From contig NZ_RRAZ01000025.1 in assembly GCF_003863335.1 (NCBI RefSeq), positions 1 to 53,873 on the forward strand: a DNA stretch of 53,873 bases, given 5' to 3'. The position numbers were made by a program, and so were the translations under genes. Below are positions 17,418-25,933 of the stretch, one piece after another. The notes below the pieces were generated by a model. It was given only the letters and a program-made list of their open reading frames with translations, was not told the origin of the DNA and ran no database searches. Position 1 is the first letter of the stretch, and every line of letters begins with the position of its first letter. The DNA is from Falsigemmobacter faecalis (GTDB lineage Bacteria > Pseudomonadota > Alphaproteobacteria > Rhodobacterales > Rhodobacteraceae).

Positions 17418-18662
17418 ATGGAGACTATCCGGATTATCACCACTGATTATCCATGGATCGGAACGGCCTTCTGGCTGTTCGCACTGATGGCCACGGCGGG
17501 TGTCGTTAACTTTGTGGTGCCGGTCGCGCTGGTCAAACTTCTGCACCGTGTGATTGAGCGGGTGCAGGTCCTGGAGGGGCCGGAAGTGGTGCGTTCAGGC
17601 GTGATCGCGCGGCTGGCCAATGCGGCTCCGGCCATCGTGATCTATGCAGGCATTGCCATGGTGCCGGGGCTGCCTGGCGCGCTTGCGACCGTGGTGCGCA
17701 ATGTGGCCAATGCGGTGATCATCCTGTGCATGGCGATGGCCATCGTGGCGGCGCTGGATCTTTTCCATACGATCTGGCGGCGGCGGCAGGGCGATAACGG
17801 CCGCTCGATCAAGGGCTATGTCCAGGTCACCGCGATCATCGTCTATATCGTGGCGGCCCTTCTGATGATCGCGGCGGTGATCGACCGCTCTCCGCTGATC
17901 CTTCTGTCGGGGCTTGGTGCGCTGACGGCGGTGCTGATCCTGGTGTTTCAGGACACGCTTTTGTCGCTGGTGGCTGCGGTGCAGATTTCCTCGACCGATA
18001 TGCTGAAGGTCGGGGACTGGATTGAGATGCCTGCACAAAACGCCAATGGCGATGTGCTTGAAATCGCGCTTCACACCGTGAAGGTGCAGAATTTCGATAA
18101 AACCATCACCACGGTGCCAATCCGCAGTCTGGTGACGCAGCCCTTCAAGAACTACCGCGCCATGCGCGAAGCCGGCGGGCGGCGCATCAAACGCTCGCTC
18201 CACATTGATCAGAGCACCATCCGCTATCTGACCGAGGATGAGGTGGCGCATCTGGCCGGGATGAAGCCGCTCAGGGCCTATGTGGAGCGCAAGGCCCGTG
18301 AGCTTGCTGAGTGGAACGCGCAGCTGGGGCCGTCAGAGGCGGGGATGAACCGCCGCCGCCTGACCAATATCGGCACCTTCCGGGCCTATGTGGAAAGCTA
18401 TCTCAAGGCCCATCCCAACCTGCGCCTTGATCTGACGATGATCGTGCGTCAGCTGGAGCCCGGGCCCGAGGGTCTGCCGATTGAGGTCTATGCCTTCAGC
18501 AATACCGTGGTCTGGGTTGAATATGAGGCCATTCAATCGGATATCTTTGACCATCTCTATGGTGTTTTGCCGGAGTTCGGCCTGTCGGTCTTCCAGACCC
18601 CGGCGGGGCGCGATCTGGCCCGGCTGACGCAGCAGAAAAGCCCGCGCGCGGCCCCCCGGTGA
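17418..18662 (+). CDS. MscS-family mechanosensitive channel (YbdG/MscM-like)
   Basis: This small-conductance mechanosensitive channel of 414 residues lies in the inner membrane and releases solutes on osmotic downshock. About five hydrophobic helices occupy residues 15-190 (WIGTAFWLFALMATAGVVNF, VTAIIVYIVAALLMIAAVI, LILLSGLGALTAVLILVFQD). The MscS pore-to-beta junction follows: LLSLVAAVQISSTDMLKVGD and WIEMP. The cytoplasmic domain has the extended insertion of the YbdG branch, whose E. coli member is 415 residues. I prefer ATG 17418 behind GGAGCAG. ATG 17391 is an alternative. It follows the trehalose operon, consistent with an osmotic-stress neighbourhood. Confidence 0.85.
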   Translation: METIRIITTDYPWIGTAFWLFALMATAGVVNFVVPVALVKLLHRVIERVQVLEGPEVVRSGVIARLANAAPAIVIYAGIAMVPGLPGALATVVRNVANAVIILCMAMAIVAALDLFHTIWRRRQGDNGRSIKGYVQVTAIIVYIVAALLMIAAVIDRSPLILLSGLGALTAVLILVFQDTLLSLVAAVQISSTDMLKVGDWIEMPAQNANGDVLEIALHTVKVQNFDKTITTVPIRSLVTQPFKNYRAMREAGGRRIKRSLHIDQSTIRYLTEDEVAHLAGMKPLRAYVERKARELAEWNAQLGPSEAGMNRRRLTNIGTFRAYVESYLKAHPNLRLDLTMIVRQLEPGPEGLPIEVYAFSNTVVWVEYEAIQSDIFDHLYGVLPEFGLSVFQTPAGRDLARLTQQKSPRAAPR

Positions 18663-18816
18663 CATCGGGGCGGTGCCTGGCGCTGGCACTCATACGCGGC
18701 CGTGTGTTTCTTTACGGCGGGTGTCGCTGCTTTATGACCCCCGCGCGGCTGCGCTGATGGGGCCTGGCGGGCCCGGGACTATCCGGGCGGCGCGGCTGCC
18801 GGGGTGGCAGGCCGCG

Positions 18817-19158
18817 TCAGAAACAGAGGATCTCGGCCTCGGCCTGGGCGCGGCGCAGATCGGCGAGAATGGCAGTATTGGTGGGATTGCCACGAAAGAG
18901 CGCGGCGCGCTCTCCGCCGCCCTGGCGCATCCTCAGGACGGTCTCAGCGGCGACGTAATCGTCCCAGCTCAGAATGCCGGCGATCTGGTCAATCGAGCAC
19001 GAACAGCGCGTCAGCGCCTCAGCGGTCTGCCCGTTGGTGGCCATGCAGGCAAAGACATATTCCGCCCGCGCCGCGGTGGGATAATCATTCACCACCTGCG
19101 CCGCTGCCGGAAGGGCAATCGCACAGAAAAGGGCCGAAAGGCTCAGGTATTTCATCAT
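18817..19158 (-). CDS. Small secreted cysteine-containing protein, function unknown
   Basis: I do not recognise this 113-residue protein. It has a signal peptide (YLSLSALFCAIALPAAA, cut before QVV), then a mature part of about 93 residues with four cysteines: Cys38, Cys52, Cys54 in RCSCSID, and Cys112 next to the C-terminus. These would give two disulfides in the periplasm. The rest is helical and acidic/neutral. ATG at 19158 immediately follows the TAA of the preceding gene, so it is the seventh and last gene of the flhR-like regulatory operon. Location with C1 regulators suggests a periplasmic role in sensing or alcohol oxidation, but that is only contextual. Confidence 0.7.
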   Translation of the reverse strand: MMKYLSLSALFCAIALPAAAQVVNDYPTAARAEYVFACMATNGQTAEALTRCSCSIDQIAGILSWDDYVAAETVLRMRQGGGERAALFRGNPTNTAILADLRRAQAEAEILCF

Positions 19159-19779
19159 TTACTCCGCCTGTTCAGAGGTGAAAATCTCGCTGTAACGCTC
19201 GGGTCTGTCGGGCAGGGTGGCTGAGAGCAGCGTCAGTTTATCCGGGGCCTCGGGCTGCCAGCGGATATCGATCATCAGCCCGGCAAAATCGCCAAAGCGG
19301 CTGCGGTTGGGATCTCCCTCGAAGGGCGCGATCGTCAGGCGCGCCTCAGAGACCTCTGCGGCACCCAGGCTCTGGCGCATGCGATTGCGGATGTAATGCG
19401 GATTGCCGCCGGTCTCCTGGGCGGTGATGCGCATGACGTTTTCGAGAAACATCAGCAGAACCGGATGCGGTGAGGAGGCGGGAAATTCCGCGAGATGCCG
19501 ACCCGCCTGCTCAAGGGTCAGCTTGCCTTCAGGCGCGGCCGTCAGCCGGATATCCTGCCCGGGTTCCGCGCCAAGACGGCGATAGCCCCCGGCAGGGGGC
19601 GGGGCATCTGCGGCCGCGTCCGGCAGGACGCGGCTGTGGCGAAAGGTCAGGCTTTCGCCCGCGGGCAGGGCCTTCAGATGGCCCGGTGCCATGACCAGCG
19701 CGCCGAAGGTTTCGGCGCCCGCCCCCACTGGCAGCAGGCTCAGCAGAAGGGCCGCCATCAAAGGCCGAAAACGGATCAT
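19159..19779 (-). CDS. Periplasmic protein of unknown function downstream of a two-component pair
   Basis: This 206-residue protein has an N-terminal signal (PLMAALLLSLLPVGAGA, cut near AGAE). The mature protein has no cysteines and reads as a mixed alpha/beta domain (GALVMAPGHLKALPAGESL, VLLMFLENVMRITAQETGG, FAGLMIDIRWQ). I find no motif that assigns a function. Its ATGA overlaps the response-regulator stop, so the two are translationally coupled. In Paracoccus denitrificans a similar trio, mxaZYX, combines a response regulator (MxaX), a kinase (MxaY) and an accessory protein (MxaZ). This gene may be the MxaZ counterpart, a guess from context and size. Confidence 0.7.
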   Translation of the reverse strand: MIRFRPLMAALLLSLLPVGAGAETFGALVMAPGHLKALPAGESLTFRHSRVLPDAAADAPPPAGGYRRLGAEPGQDIRLTAAPEGKLTLEQAGRHLAEFPASSPHPVLLMFLENVMRITAQETGGNPHYIRNRMRQSLGAAEVSEARLTIAPFEGDPNRSRFGDFAGLMIDIRWQPEAPDKLTLLSATLPDRPERYSEIFTSEQAE

Positions 19780-20477
19780 GGGTCGCTCTCCTCAGGGGTG
19801 TGTCCGGCGGGTTCCAGCACGAAGCCCCGCCCCCGCAGGGTGCGCAGAACCAGGCCATAGGCGGTGAAATTTCCAAGCTTTCGGCGCAGATAGCCGATGT
19901 AAACATCGACGACATTGTCGGTTGAGCCGCCATGCGGGGCCCAGAGTGCGTCAAAAATCGCGCCGCGCGTGCTGATCTGCCCGCTGTTGCGGATGAGCCA
20001 GGACAGCAGGTCCCCCTCGCGCTCGGTCAGCGCCACATCGCGCCCCGCGCCGCGCACAAGGCGGGTCTCGGGGTTCCACGAAAGCCCGCCCAGCGTCAGC
20101 GGTGCGCTTTGCGGGATATGGCGGCGCAACTGCACCTCTAGCCGGGCCAGAAGTTCAGAAAACTGAAAGGGTTTGACGATGTAATCCTGCGCCCCGGCAT
20201 CCAGCCCCTCAGCGCGCTCCTCCACCCGAGACAGCGCTGAGAGCATCAGCGCGGGCATTTTATGCCCCGCCGCCCGCAGATCGGCGAGGATCGCGGCCCC
20301 GTTTTCATCGCCAAGCATCATATCGACGATCGCCGCATCACAGGGCCGCTCAGAGAGCGCGCGCCGCGCCGCGGCATGGCAGTCGGCATGTGTGGCGCTG
20401 TGGCCGGCAGCGGCCAGACCGCGGCACAGCAGCGAGGCGATATCGGGGTCATCTTCAATGAGGAGAATATGGGCCAT
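19776..20477 (-). CDS. OmpR-family response regulator
   Basis: This 233-residue DNA-binding regulator has a receiver domain at residues 1-115 (ILLIEDDPDIASLL acidic pocket, phospho-acceptor Asp52 in VDMMLGDENG, Lys in YIVKPFQFSEL). A winged-helix output domain occupies about 130-225 (LTEREGDLLSWLIRNSGQIS, then VDVYIGYLRRKLG). It overlaps the end of the upstream histidine kinase gene by 23 bp, so the two form a cognate pair. By gene order it might correspond to MxaX of Paracoccus, which controls methanol dehydrogenase genes. The sequence itself only supports the family. Confidence 0.88.
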   Translation of the reverse strand: MAHILLIEDDPDIASLLCRGLAAAGHSATHADCHAAARRALSERPCDAAIVDMMLGDENGAAILADLRAAGHKMPALMLSALSRVEERAEGLDAGAQDYIVKPFQFSELLARLEVQLRRHIPQSAPLTLGGLSWNPETRLVRGAGRDVALTEREGDLLSWLIRNSGQISTRGAIFDALWAPHGGSTDNVVDVYIGYLRRKLGNFTAYGLVLRTLRGRGFVLEPAGHTPEESDP

Positions 20478-21999
20478 CTGAGCTTTCTCCGGCGGCAGTC
20501 AGTTCCAGTTCCAGCCCGAAGCCATCCGCTTCGGGCAGGCGGCGCAGATCGCCGCCAAAAGCCTGCGCCGCCCAGCGGGCCAGCGCAAGGCCGATGCCAA
20601 AGCCGCTGACGCCGGGCGGCGCGCTGCGGGCATGACGATCAAACAGCGGCGCATCGGGCGCGGGCTGCGGCCCGCTGCCGTTGTCGCGCACCTCAACAAA
20701 GACCCGGCCCTGATTTTCGCGGGCGGTGATGCGGATGGTGGCCCCTTTCCCTGCAAACTTAACGCTGTTTTCAAAGAATCCCGCAAAAATCTGCCGCAGC
20801 CAGTCGGGATCGGCGCGCACATACAGCCGCTCTGGCAGCTCAGCCGTCAGCTCGACGCAGGCCCGCGCGAGCAGCGGGGCCACATCTGAGCGCGCGGCCT
20901 CAATGGCCTCCGACAGGCCGACATCGCGCAGAGTCAGTTCCAGCTCACCACTTTCAGATCGGGCGATCCGCAACAGATCCTCAATCCGGCGAAAAAGCCG
21001 CTCGGCGCGGGCAGAAATGGTGTGGAAGCTCTGCCGCAGGTCCGGGTCTGCGGTCGCCGCGCCCAGTTCCGCTTCGCCCATGATCACGGTGAGGGGGGTG
21101 CGCAACTCATGGCTGACATCCGCAAAGAAGCGGCGGCGCGCGGCATCAATCGCGCTGAGCCGGCTGTTGGCGGCGCTGAGTTCGGTTGTGCGGGTCTCGA
21201 CGATGCTTTCCAGATCGGCCAGATCACGCTCCAGCCGCGCGCGCCTGCGCGCGATGCGGCGCGAGGCCTGGCGCATCCGCGCAAACATCAGCCCCAGTTC
21301 GTCATGGCGGTCCGAGGCGGCAAAGCCGCCCGCGCCGCTGAGGGCCGGGGCCTCTGCCGCCACACGGCGCAGTCCCTCAAAGAGCGGGCGCAGCGTGCCG
21401 CGCCAGAGCAGAAACAGCAAAAGCGGTGCGGCGATCGCAAAGGCCGCCATGCCAAAGCGCAGCGGGCGGCGCAGGGCCTCAAGGCCCTTCAGCGCACTAT
21501 CGCGGCGGCGGGTCTCATGCTCCATCCGGCTGGAAATGATGGCGGGCGCATGGGTCAGGTGAAAGGCAATCCCGGCCTGGCCCGCAGGGGTGTCTGGCGA
21601 CAGGCCGCGAAGCTGGCTGAAAAAGCTTTTCATCCGCGCGACATGGCGGATGTCTGCGGCGCGGCGGCTGGCGTCTTCTTCATCGGCGGCGGCGGCCACA
21701 TCGGCGGCGGTCAGCGCCTCAAGCCGGTCAAGCGCGCTCTCAATACCGGCGGCGCCGCCACCGGGGGCGCCGCCCTGAAGCATCCGCGCCAGCATCCATT
21801 CGCTGATCCGGGTCGAGAGGCTGCTCCAGGCCTCCAGACGGGTCTGCGCGGCGAGCGCTTCTTCGGCCCGCCGCTCCGTCGCGGTCAGCCCGAAGACCGC
21901 CAGCCCCGCGCCGCTTAAGGTCAGCACGCTGAGGCCCACCGCGCCGAGCCAGAGCCGGAACCTGAGAGAGGGGCGACAGGGCAGGGCTGCAAAAGTCAC
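20455..21999 (-). CDS. Membrane sensor histidine kinase
   Basis: This 514-residue kinase has a transmembrane helix at about 17-38, a periplasmic sensor region of about 140 residues rich in helices, and a second helix at about 181-198 (MAAFAIAAPLLLFLLWR). A HAMP-like segment and coiled coil follow. The dimerisation domain carries the phospho-acceptor His297 in FFADVSHELRTPL, and the ATPase domain has an N-box-like FENSVKFAGKG, the DNGSGPQP G1 box and GFGIGLALARW. The start is a GTG at 21999 overlapping the FlhS stop (GTGA), so it is translated with the flhRS genes. The partner regulator follows with a 23-bp overlap. A possible MxaY counterpart, uncertain. Confidence 0.85.
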   Translation of the reverse strand: MTFAALPCRPSLRFRLWLGAVGLSVLTLSGAGLAVFGLTATERRAEEALAAQTRLEAWSSLSTRISEWMLARMLQGGAPGGGAAGIESALDRLEALTAADVAAAADEEDASRRAADIRHVARMKSFFSQLRGLSPDTPAGQAGIAFHLTHAPAIISSRMEHETRRRDSALKGLEALRRPLRFGMAAFAIAAPLLLFLLWRGTLRPLFEGLRRVAAEAPALSGAGGFAASDRHDELGLMFARMRQASRRIARRRARLERDLADLESIVETRTTELSAANSRLSAIDAARRRFFADVSHELRTPLTVIMGEAELGAATADPDLRQSFHTISARAERLFRRIEDLLRIARSESGELELTLRDVGLSEAIEAARSDVAPLLARACVELTAELPERLYVRADPDWLRQIFAGFFENSVKFAGKGATIRITARENQGRVFVEVRDNGSGPQPAPDAPLFDRHARSAPPGVSGFGIGLALARWAAQAFGGDLRRLPEADGFGLELELTAAGESSDGPYSPH

Positions 22000-23339
22000 G
22001 GCCCCGCCTTCGGCCGTTCAGCGAAAGTGACCTCAATCGCTTCGCGCAGAGCCTTATCGGTGAAGGGTTTGCGCAGCACACGGCGCGCAAGGGTGCCCGC
22101 TTCCTGGCGGATTGAGGCGGTGTCTTCTGCGCTGATGATGATGGCAGGCGGACGCCGCCGCCAGAGCGGCGAGAGGTCGCGCAGCACATCAATCCCGGTC
22201 TCGCCATTGTCGAGCCGGTAATCGGTGACGACCAGATCGGGGCGGCGCGCCTCGGCCGCGGCGATGGCGTCAGCCACGCCTGACACGCCGATGGTTTCAA
22301 ACCCCCAGCCGCCCAGCAGCATGGCAACCGCGCGACGCATATTGGGGTCGTTTTCCACGATCAGCACGCGCTGCCCGCTGTAATCGGGCTGTTTGACCGG
22401 ATCATCGGGGCGGGCCTCGGCGGTCTGCAGACGGCCACGGTGCAGCGGCAGCGCCACCCGGAAGCGCGATCCCGCCCCGGGTTTTGAGGAAAGCTCCAGC
22501 CGGTGGCCCAGCTGATCACAGGCGCGCCGCACGATGGACAGCCCAAGGCCGGTGCCGGGCTGACTGGTGCAGGACAGCCGCTCAAACTCAATGAAAATCC
22601 GCTCCTGATCGCGGGGATGGATCCCCGGCCCCCGGTCGAGCACCTCCAGCCAGACGGTCTCTCCCTCTCGCCGCATGCCAATCAGAACCCGGTCACCGGT
22701 GGTGTATTTCAGCGCATTGGTGATCAGGTTCTGCGCAATCTGGCGCAGATAAACCGGATCGCTTTCCACCGTCACCGATGAGGCAACAAAGCGCAGATCG
22801 ACCTGGCGCGCCTCAGCCAGCGGGCGGGTGTCGATTTCAAGGCGGCGAAACAGCCGGTCAATGGCCAGCGGCACCCGGTTGGTCTCAAATTTGCGGCTGT
22901 CGAGGCGGGCGATATTCGACAAAGCCTCAATGAGTTCGCCCGCCGAATCCAGCGTGGCGGTGACGGTGCGGATCAGATCGCACTGGCCTCCATCGGCAGA
23001 GGTTTCCTCAAGATGCGACAGAAAGAGCTTGGCGGCACTGAGGGGCTGCAGAAGATCGTGGCTTGCGGCGCGCAGAAACCGGCTTTTGGCGCGGTTGGCC
23101 TCATCGGCGATGCTGTTGGCCTGCTCAAGTTCCGCATTGATGCGTGCAAGGCGCTGCAAGGCATCCTCAAGGTCGCGGTTGCGTCCGATCAACTCCCGTT
23201 CCAGCACTGCGGCGGTGCGGGTCTGCACCCAGCCGGGCCCGCGCGTTTCCCCGATGCGGACCAGGCGGTCCATCAGCGTGGTGTTGATTTTCTCAAGCTT
23301 GCTGATGCGAAGCTCCAGATCAGTGGTGCTGCCATGCAT
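21996..23339 (-). CDS. flhS: FlhS-like cytoplasmic hybrid histidine kinase
   Basis: This 447-residue soluble kinase has no membrane segment. An N-terminal coiled coil (about 5-90, LELRISKLEKINTTLMDRL) leads to the HisKA helix with His94 in FLRAASHDLLQPL. An ATPase domain follows (QNLITNALKYT, DRGPGIHP, GTGLGLSIV), then a C-terminal receiver (VLIVENDPNMRRAVAML, Asp373 in VTDYRLDNGETG). This layout matches ErcS'/NahK of Pseudomonas and FlhS of Paracoccus, which act with a FIST protein or a LuxR-type regulator on PQQ-alcohol oxidation genes. ATG 23339 behind GGAGGGG overlaps the FIST gene by 20 bp. The gene symbol rests on this domain layout and on the neighbouring xox/gfa genes. Confidence 0.8.
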   Translation of the reverse strand: MHGSTTDLELRISKLEKINTTLMDRLVRIGETRGPGWVQTRTAAVLERELIGRNRDLEDALQRLARINAELEQANSIADEANRAKSRFLRAASHDLLQPLSAAKLFLSHLEETSADGGQCDLIRTVTATLDSAGELIEALSNIARLDSRKFETNRVPLAIDRLFRRLEIDTRPLAEARQVDLRFVASSVTVESDPVYLRQIAQNLITNALKYTTGDRVLIGMRREGETVWLEVLDRGPGIHPRDQERIFIEFERLSCTSQPGTGLGLSIVRRACDQLGHRLELSSKPGAGSRFRVALPLHRGRLQTAEARPDDPVKQPDYSGQRVLIVENDPNMRRAVAMLLGGWGFETIGVSGVADAIAAAEARRPDLVVTDYRLDNGETGIDVLRDLSPLWRRRPPAIIISAEDTASIRQEAGTLARRVLRKPFTDKALREAIEVTFAERPKAGP

Positions 23340-24501
23340 CGCCGTCCCCTCCGTCCTGTGAGGGAGCATGGCGGGCAGGGGCGCGGAACGCCAGCCCGAC
23401 AAAGGTCTGATTCACGTGGAAACCGCCATGCTGCTCGCCATAGGTCGAGAAGCCCGCGACGCGGTGGCGGGCATAGAGGTCGGCGACCCGCCCCTCTTCG
23501 CCCGCCTGTTCCACCGCGAGGCGCCGGAGCACGCAGTCAAATCCCAGCACCATCTCGGCCGCGGGCATGGCATCCAGCCGTGCGGCCAGCCGCTCGGCCA
23601 GACTTTCCGCCCGCCCGATGCCCAGGATCGCGCCGGTCTCAATGGCGGACATCAGCGAGAGGCCCCCGGCACCGTCCCGGCCGCGAATGGCGCGCACGAA
23701 GTGCCGTCCACCCTGGGTCTCAATCAGCGGATGGGCGGCAAAGACCGCCGGGCTCAGAGCCTCGGGGGCGACGCCGATCAGCCGGGCATATTCAAAGGCC
23801 GCCGGCTCTGCATTTAACTCGCGCAGGATGCGGTTTTCCGGATCGGCATCAGTGACGACGATCTTATCGCCCTCGGGGGTGAAGTGATCGAGGATGATCT
23901 CTTCAATCGCAAAATCCGTGGCGATCCGGCAAAAGACCGCCGCGACCTGGCGCTCTTCGCCCTGCAGGGCCAGATGCGTGCGCCCAAAGCGCAGCCCGTC
24001 CGCCGCCGAGCCGCCGACCACCATCAGCGAGGGGATCACCGCCTCGCAGGTCGCGGTGACCAGCTCTTCATGGCCGGAGGCGCCGTCGATCAGCAGCACC
24101 CCGAAATGATTGGGGAAAGCCTCCGCGCCCTCCAGCCGCTCCAGCGGACGCAGGGCGCGCATCCATTCCATCACCGGGGTCTGGGTCAGGTTTTCCAGCC
24201 AGACCGCCCCGGCCCGGAAGTGCCGCGCCGGAAAGGCAATCAGCACCGTCTTTTCATCATCATAGCCGCCATAAGCAAAGCCGCCCGCGGACGAGCAGGC
24301 CAGCACCAGACACTGTGTCCCGAGCAGGTCCGAGATCCCCGCGCAAAGCGCGCGCACCTCAGACCCGCGGGGACAAAAGATCAGCACAAGCGCCGGTGCG
24401 CAGCTTTGCAGTGCGGGCAGGGCGGCGGTGACCACCTCCTGCGGCCCGCCCGTCAGGGCGAGGGTCAGGGGCGGCGCGAAAGACGGGGCCTTTGCGGACA
24501 T
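23320..24501 (-). CDS. FIST-domain sensory protein (NosP-like)
   Basis: This 393-residue soluble protein consists of FIST_N and FIST_C domains. Visible are LVLACSSAGGFAYGGYDDEK, LLIDGASGHEELVTATCEA followed by VVGGSAADGLRF, FCRIATDFAIEEIILDHF, and the C-terminal GFSTYGEQHGGFHVNQTFVG with conserved HVNQT. FIST proteins sense small ligands, and NosP members bind haem and nitric oxide and control a co-encoded NahK-type hybrid kinase. Here the gene sits between flhR (1-bp gap) and flhS (20-bp overlap), exactly that partnership. It is therefore the likely input module of FlhS. Whether the ligand is NO, formaldehyde or another molecule is not visible. Confidence 0.85.
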   Translation of the reverse strand: MSAKAPSFAPPLTLALTGGPQEVVTAALPALQSCAPALVLIFCPRGSEVRALCAGISDLLGTQCLVLACSSAGGFAYGGYDDEKTVLIAFPARHFRAGAVWLENLTQTPVMEWMRALRPLERLEGAEAFPNHFGVLLIDGASGHEELVTATCEAVIPSLMVVGGSAADGLRFGRTHLALQGEERQVAAVFCRIATDFAIEEIILDHFTPEGDKIVVTDADPENRILRELNAEPAAFEYARLIGVAPEALSPAVFAAHPLIETQGGRHFVRAIRGRDGAGGLSLMSAIETGAILGIGRAESLAERLAARLDAMPAAEMVLGFDCVLRRLAVEQAGEEGRVADLYARHRVAGFSTYGEQHGGFHVNQTFVGLAFRAPARHAPSQDGGDGDAWQHH

Positions 24502-24502
24502 T

Positions 24503-25198
24503 TCAGCGTGCAAAAAGCCCTGCTTTGCTTGCCAGAAGCGCGGCCTGGGTGCGGTTGCTGACGTTGATCTTATTCATGATCGCCGCGATATGGGTCTTCA
24601 CTGTGGCCTCTGCGATGGAGAGTTCCCAGGAGATAACCTTATTGGGCCGCCCCTCGCACAACAGCCGCAAAATCCGCATCTGCTGCGGCGTCAGCGTGGC
24701 AAAGGTGCGCGCAAGCGGCGGCTCAGCGTCCAGCTGCGCGGCACTCATCCCCTCGGGCAGCACCTGCTCGCCGCGCCACATCCGCTCAAAGGCATCGCCC
24801 AGGGCGCTGCGTGGCAGCGTCTTTGAGATAAAACCGCAGGCCCCCGCCGCAATCGCAGCAGAGACGCGCGCTGAATCGATCTCGGCGGAAATCACCGTCA
24901 GCGGCACCGCGCCCAGACGCCCGCGCAGATGCAAAATTCCTTCCATGCCCTCTACATCGGGCAGGTTCAGGTCCAGCACCACAGCGTCAGGAGCGCCCTC
25001 ATTGCGGATCGAGGCCTCAGCCGCGGCAAGGCTTGCTGCCTGACGCACACGTCTGAGGGAAAACAAATGGCCCAGTGTCAGCGACAGGGCCTCACACATC
25101 AGCGGATGATCGTCGACAATCAGAACATCCCGGATAACAGACCGGCCTGGACCTTTGCCGGACGCAGCCGCCTGACTGAACTCAGCCTGGTGGTTCAT
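24503..25198 (-). CDS. flhR: FlhR-like LuxR/NarL-type response regulator
   Basis: This 231-residue regulator has a receiver domain at about 22-140 (VLIVDDHPLMCEAL, Asp76 in VVLDLNLPDVEG, Lys in GFISKTLPRSAL). A C-terminal LuxR-type HTH lies at about 165-225 (LTPQQMRILRLLCEGRPNKV, then AEATVKTHIAAIMNKINVSN). It corresponds to FlhR of Paracoccus and AgmR/ErbR of Pseudomonas, activators of C1 or PQQ-alcohol dehydrogenase genes. ATG 25198 follows GGAGGAG at a good distance. It heads a seven-gene overlapping operon. Likely targets are the xox promoters that share a TACTNNNGTC motif in this window, which is inference. Confidence 0.82.
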   Translation of the reverse strand: MNHQAEFSQAAASGKGPGRSVIRDVLIVDDHPLMCEALSLTLGHLFSLRRVRQAASLAAAEASIRNEGAPDAVVLDLNLPDVEGMEGILHLRGRLGAVPLTVISAEIDSARVSAAIAAGACGFISKTLPRSALGDAFERMWRGEQVLPEGMSAAQLDAEPPLARTFATLTPQQMRILRLLCEGRPNKVISWELSIAEATVKTHIAAIMNKINVSNRTQAALLASKAGLFAR

Positions 25199-25324
25199 CA
25201 AAGTCTCCTCCATGCGCGAAGGCCGGCCTCCACCCGGTTGTTCCTTCGCACGTTCAGTTTACGCAAAGGCGTTAAGGAAGCGAGAACTTTCTGTATACCG
25301 TGGTGTTCTAAGAAGATTTTCCCG

Positions 25325-25933
25325 TCATTCCCGCGCCTTCAGCGCCGCCGCCATCACCCGTGCCAGGGCAAAGGCGCGCTGCTCCAGAATCACCGGGGTT
25401 TCGCAGACATAGGTCAGCGACTGCTGACGATCGAGAAAGATGCGGGTGGACCAGTCGATGGCGGCTTCCGCTTTGTCGATGCGGTCGAAATCTTTCGGCT
25501 CGGCCTCCATCAGGCGCTCAAACTCGCGGCGCTGCGTGTTGATATCGGCATCAAGTCCGGCCTGTTTGTGGGCATAGCGGGTGATGCCTTCCATCACCCG
25601 GGCGCGGCTGGCCTGCAGCTGGGCAAAGGTCGCGAGGAAAAGTGCCTGCTGCTCATCGGCGCTGTGACCGGCGGCGAAGGCTTCGATCTTTGCGCGCGCC
25701 TCTTCCATCGGGGTGCGCCGCGCGGCGAGTTCAGCGCCAAGGCTGCGGATCGCCGGTGTCTCAGCCAGGGCCCCGGCCTCTGCACCCGCAGGCGGTCCGG
25801 GCCAGATCTGCGCCACCGAAAGCGCGGGCTGGCGGCGCTGGATGCAGGGCCAGTCCGGATCGACGGGACCGGCGGCCTGAACGGGCAGCGCGGTGATCGA
25901 CAAAGCAAGGATCAGGTGCAGCAGTCGGGTCAT
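25325..25933 (-). CDS. Secreted helical protein of the PQQ-ABC operon, function unknown
   Basis: This 202-residue protein has a signal peptide (LLHLILALSITALPVQA, cut near AAG). The mature part is mainly helical (LGAELAARRTPMEEARAKIE, then DEQQALFLATFAQLQASRAR) and contains two cysteines: Cys30 in WPCIQRRQP and one in YVCETPVIL near residue 178. I do not recognise a named family. Its ATG overlaps the ABC permease stop by 4 bp (ATGA). It is the last gene of the operon of ABC transporter genes associated with PQQ-alcohol dehydrogenases, so it probably acts in the periplasm with them. Confidence 0.7.
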   Translation of the reverse strand: MTRLLHLILALSITALPVQAAGPVDPDWPCIQRRQPALSVAQIWPGPPAGAEAGALAETPAIRSLGAELAARRTPMEEARAKIEAFAAGHSADEQQALFLATFAQLQASRARVMEGITRYAHKQAGLDADINTQRREFERLMEAEPKDFDRIDKAEAAIDWSTRIFLDRQQSLTYVCETPVILEQRAFALARVMAAALKARE

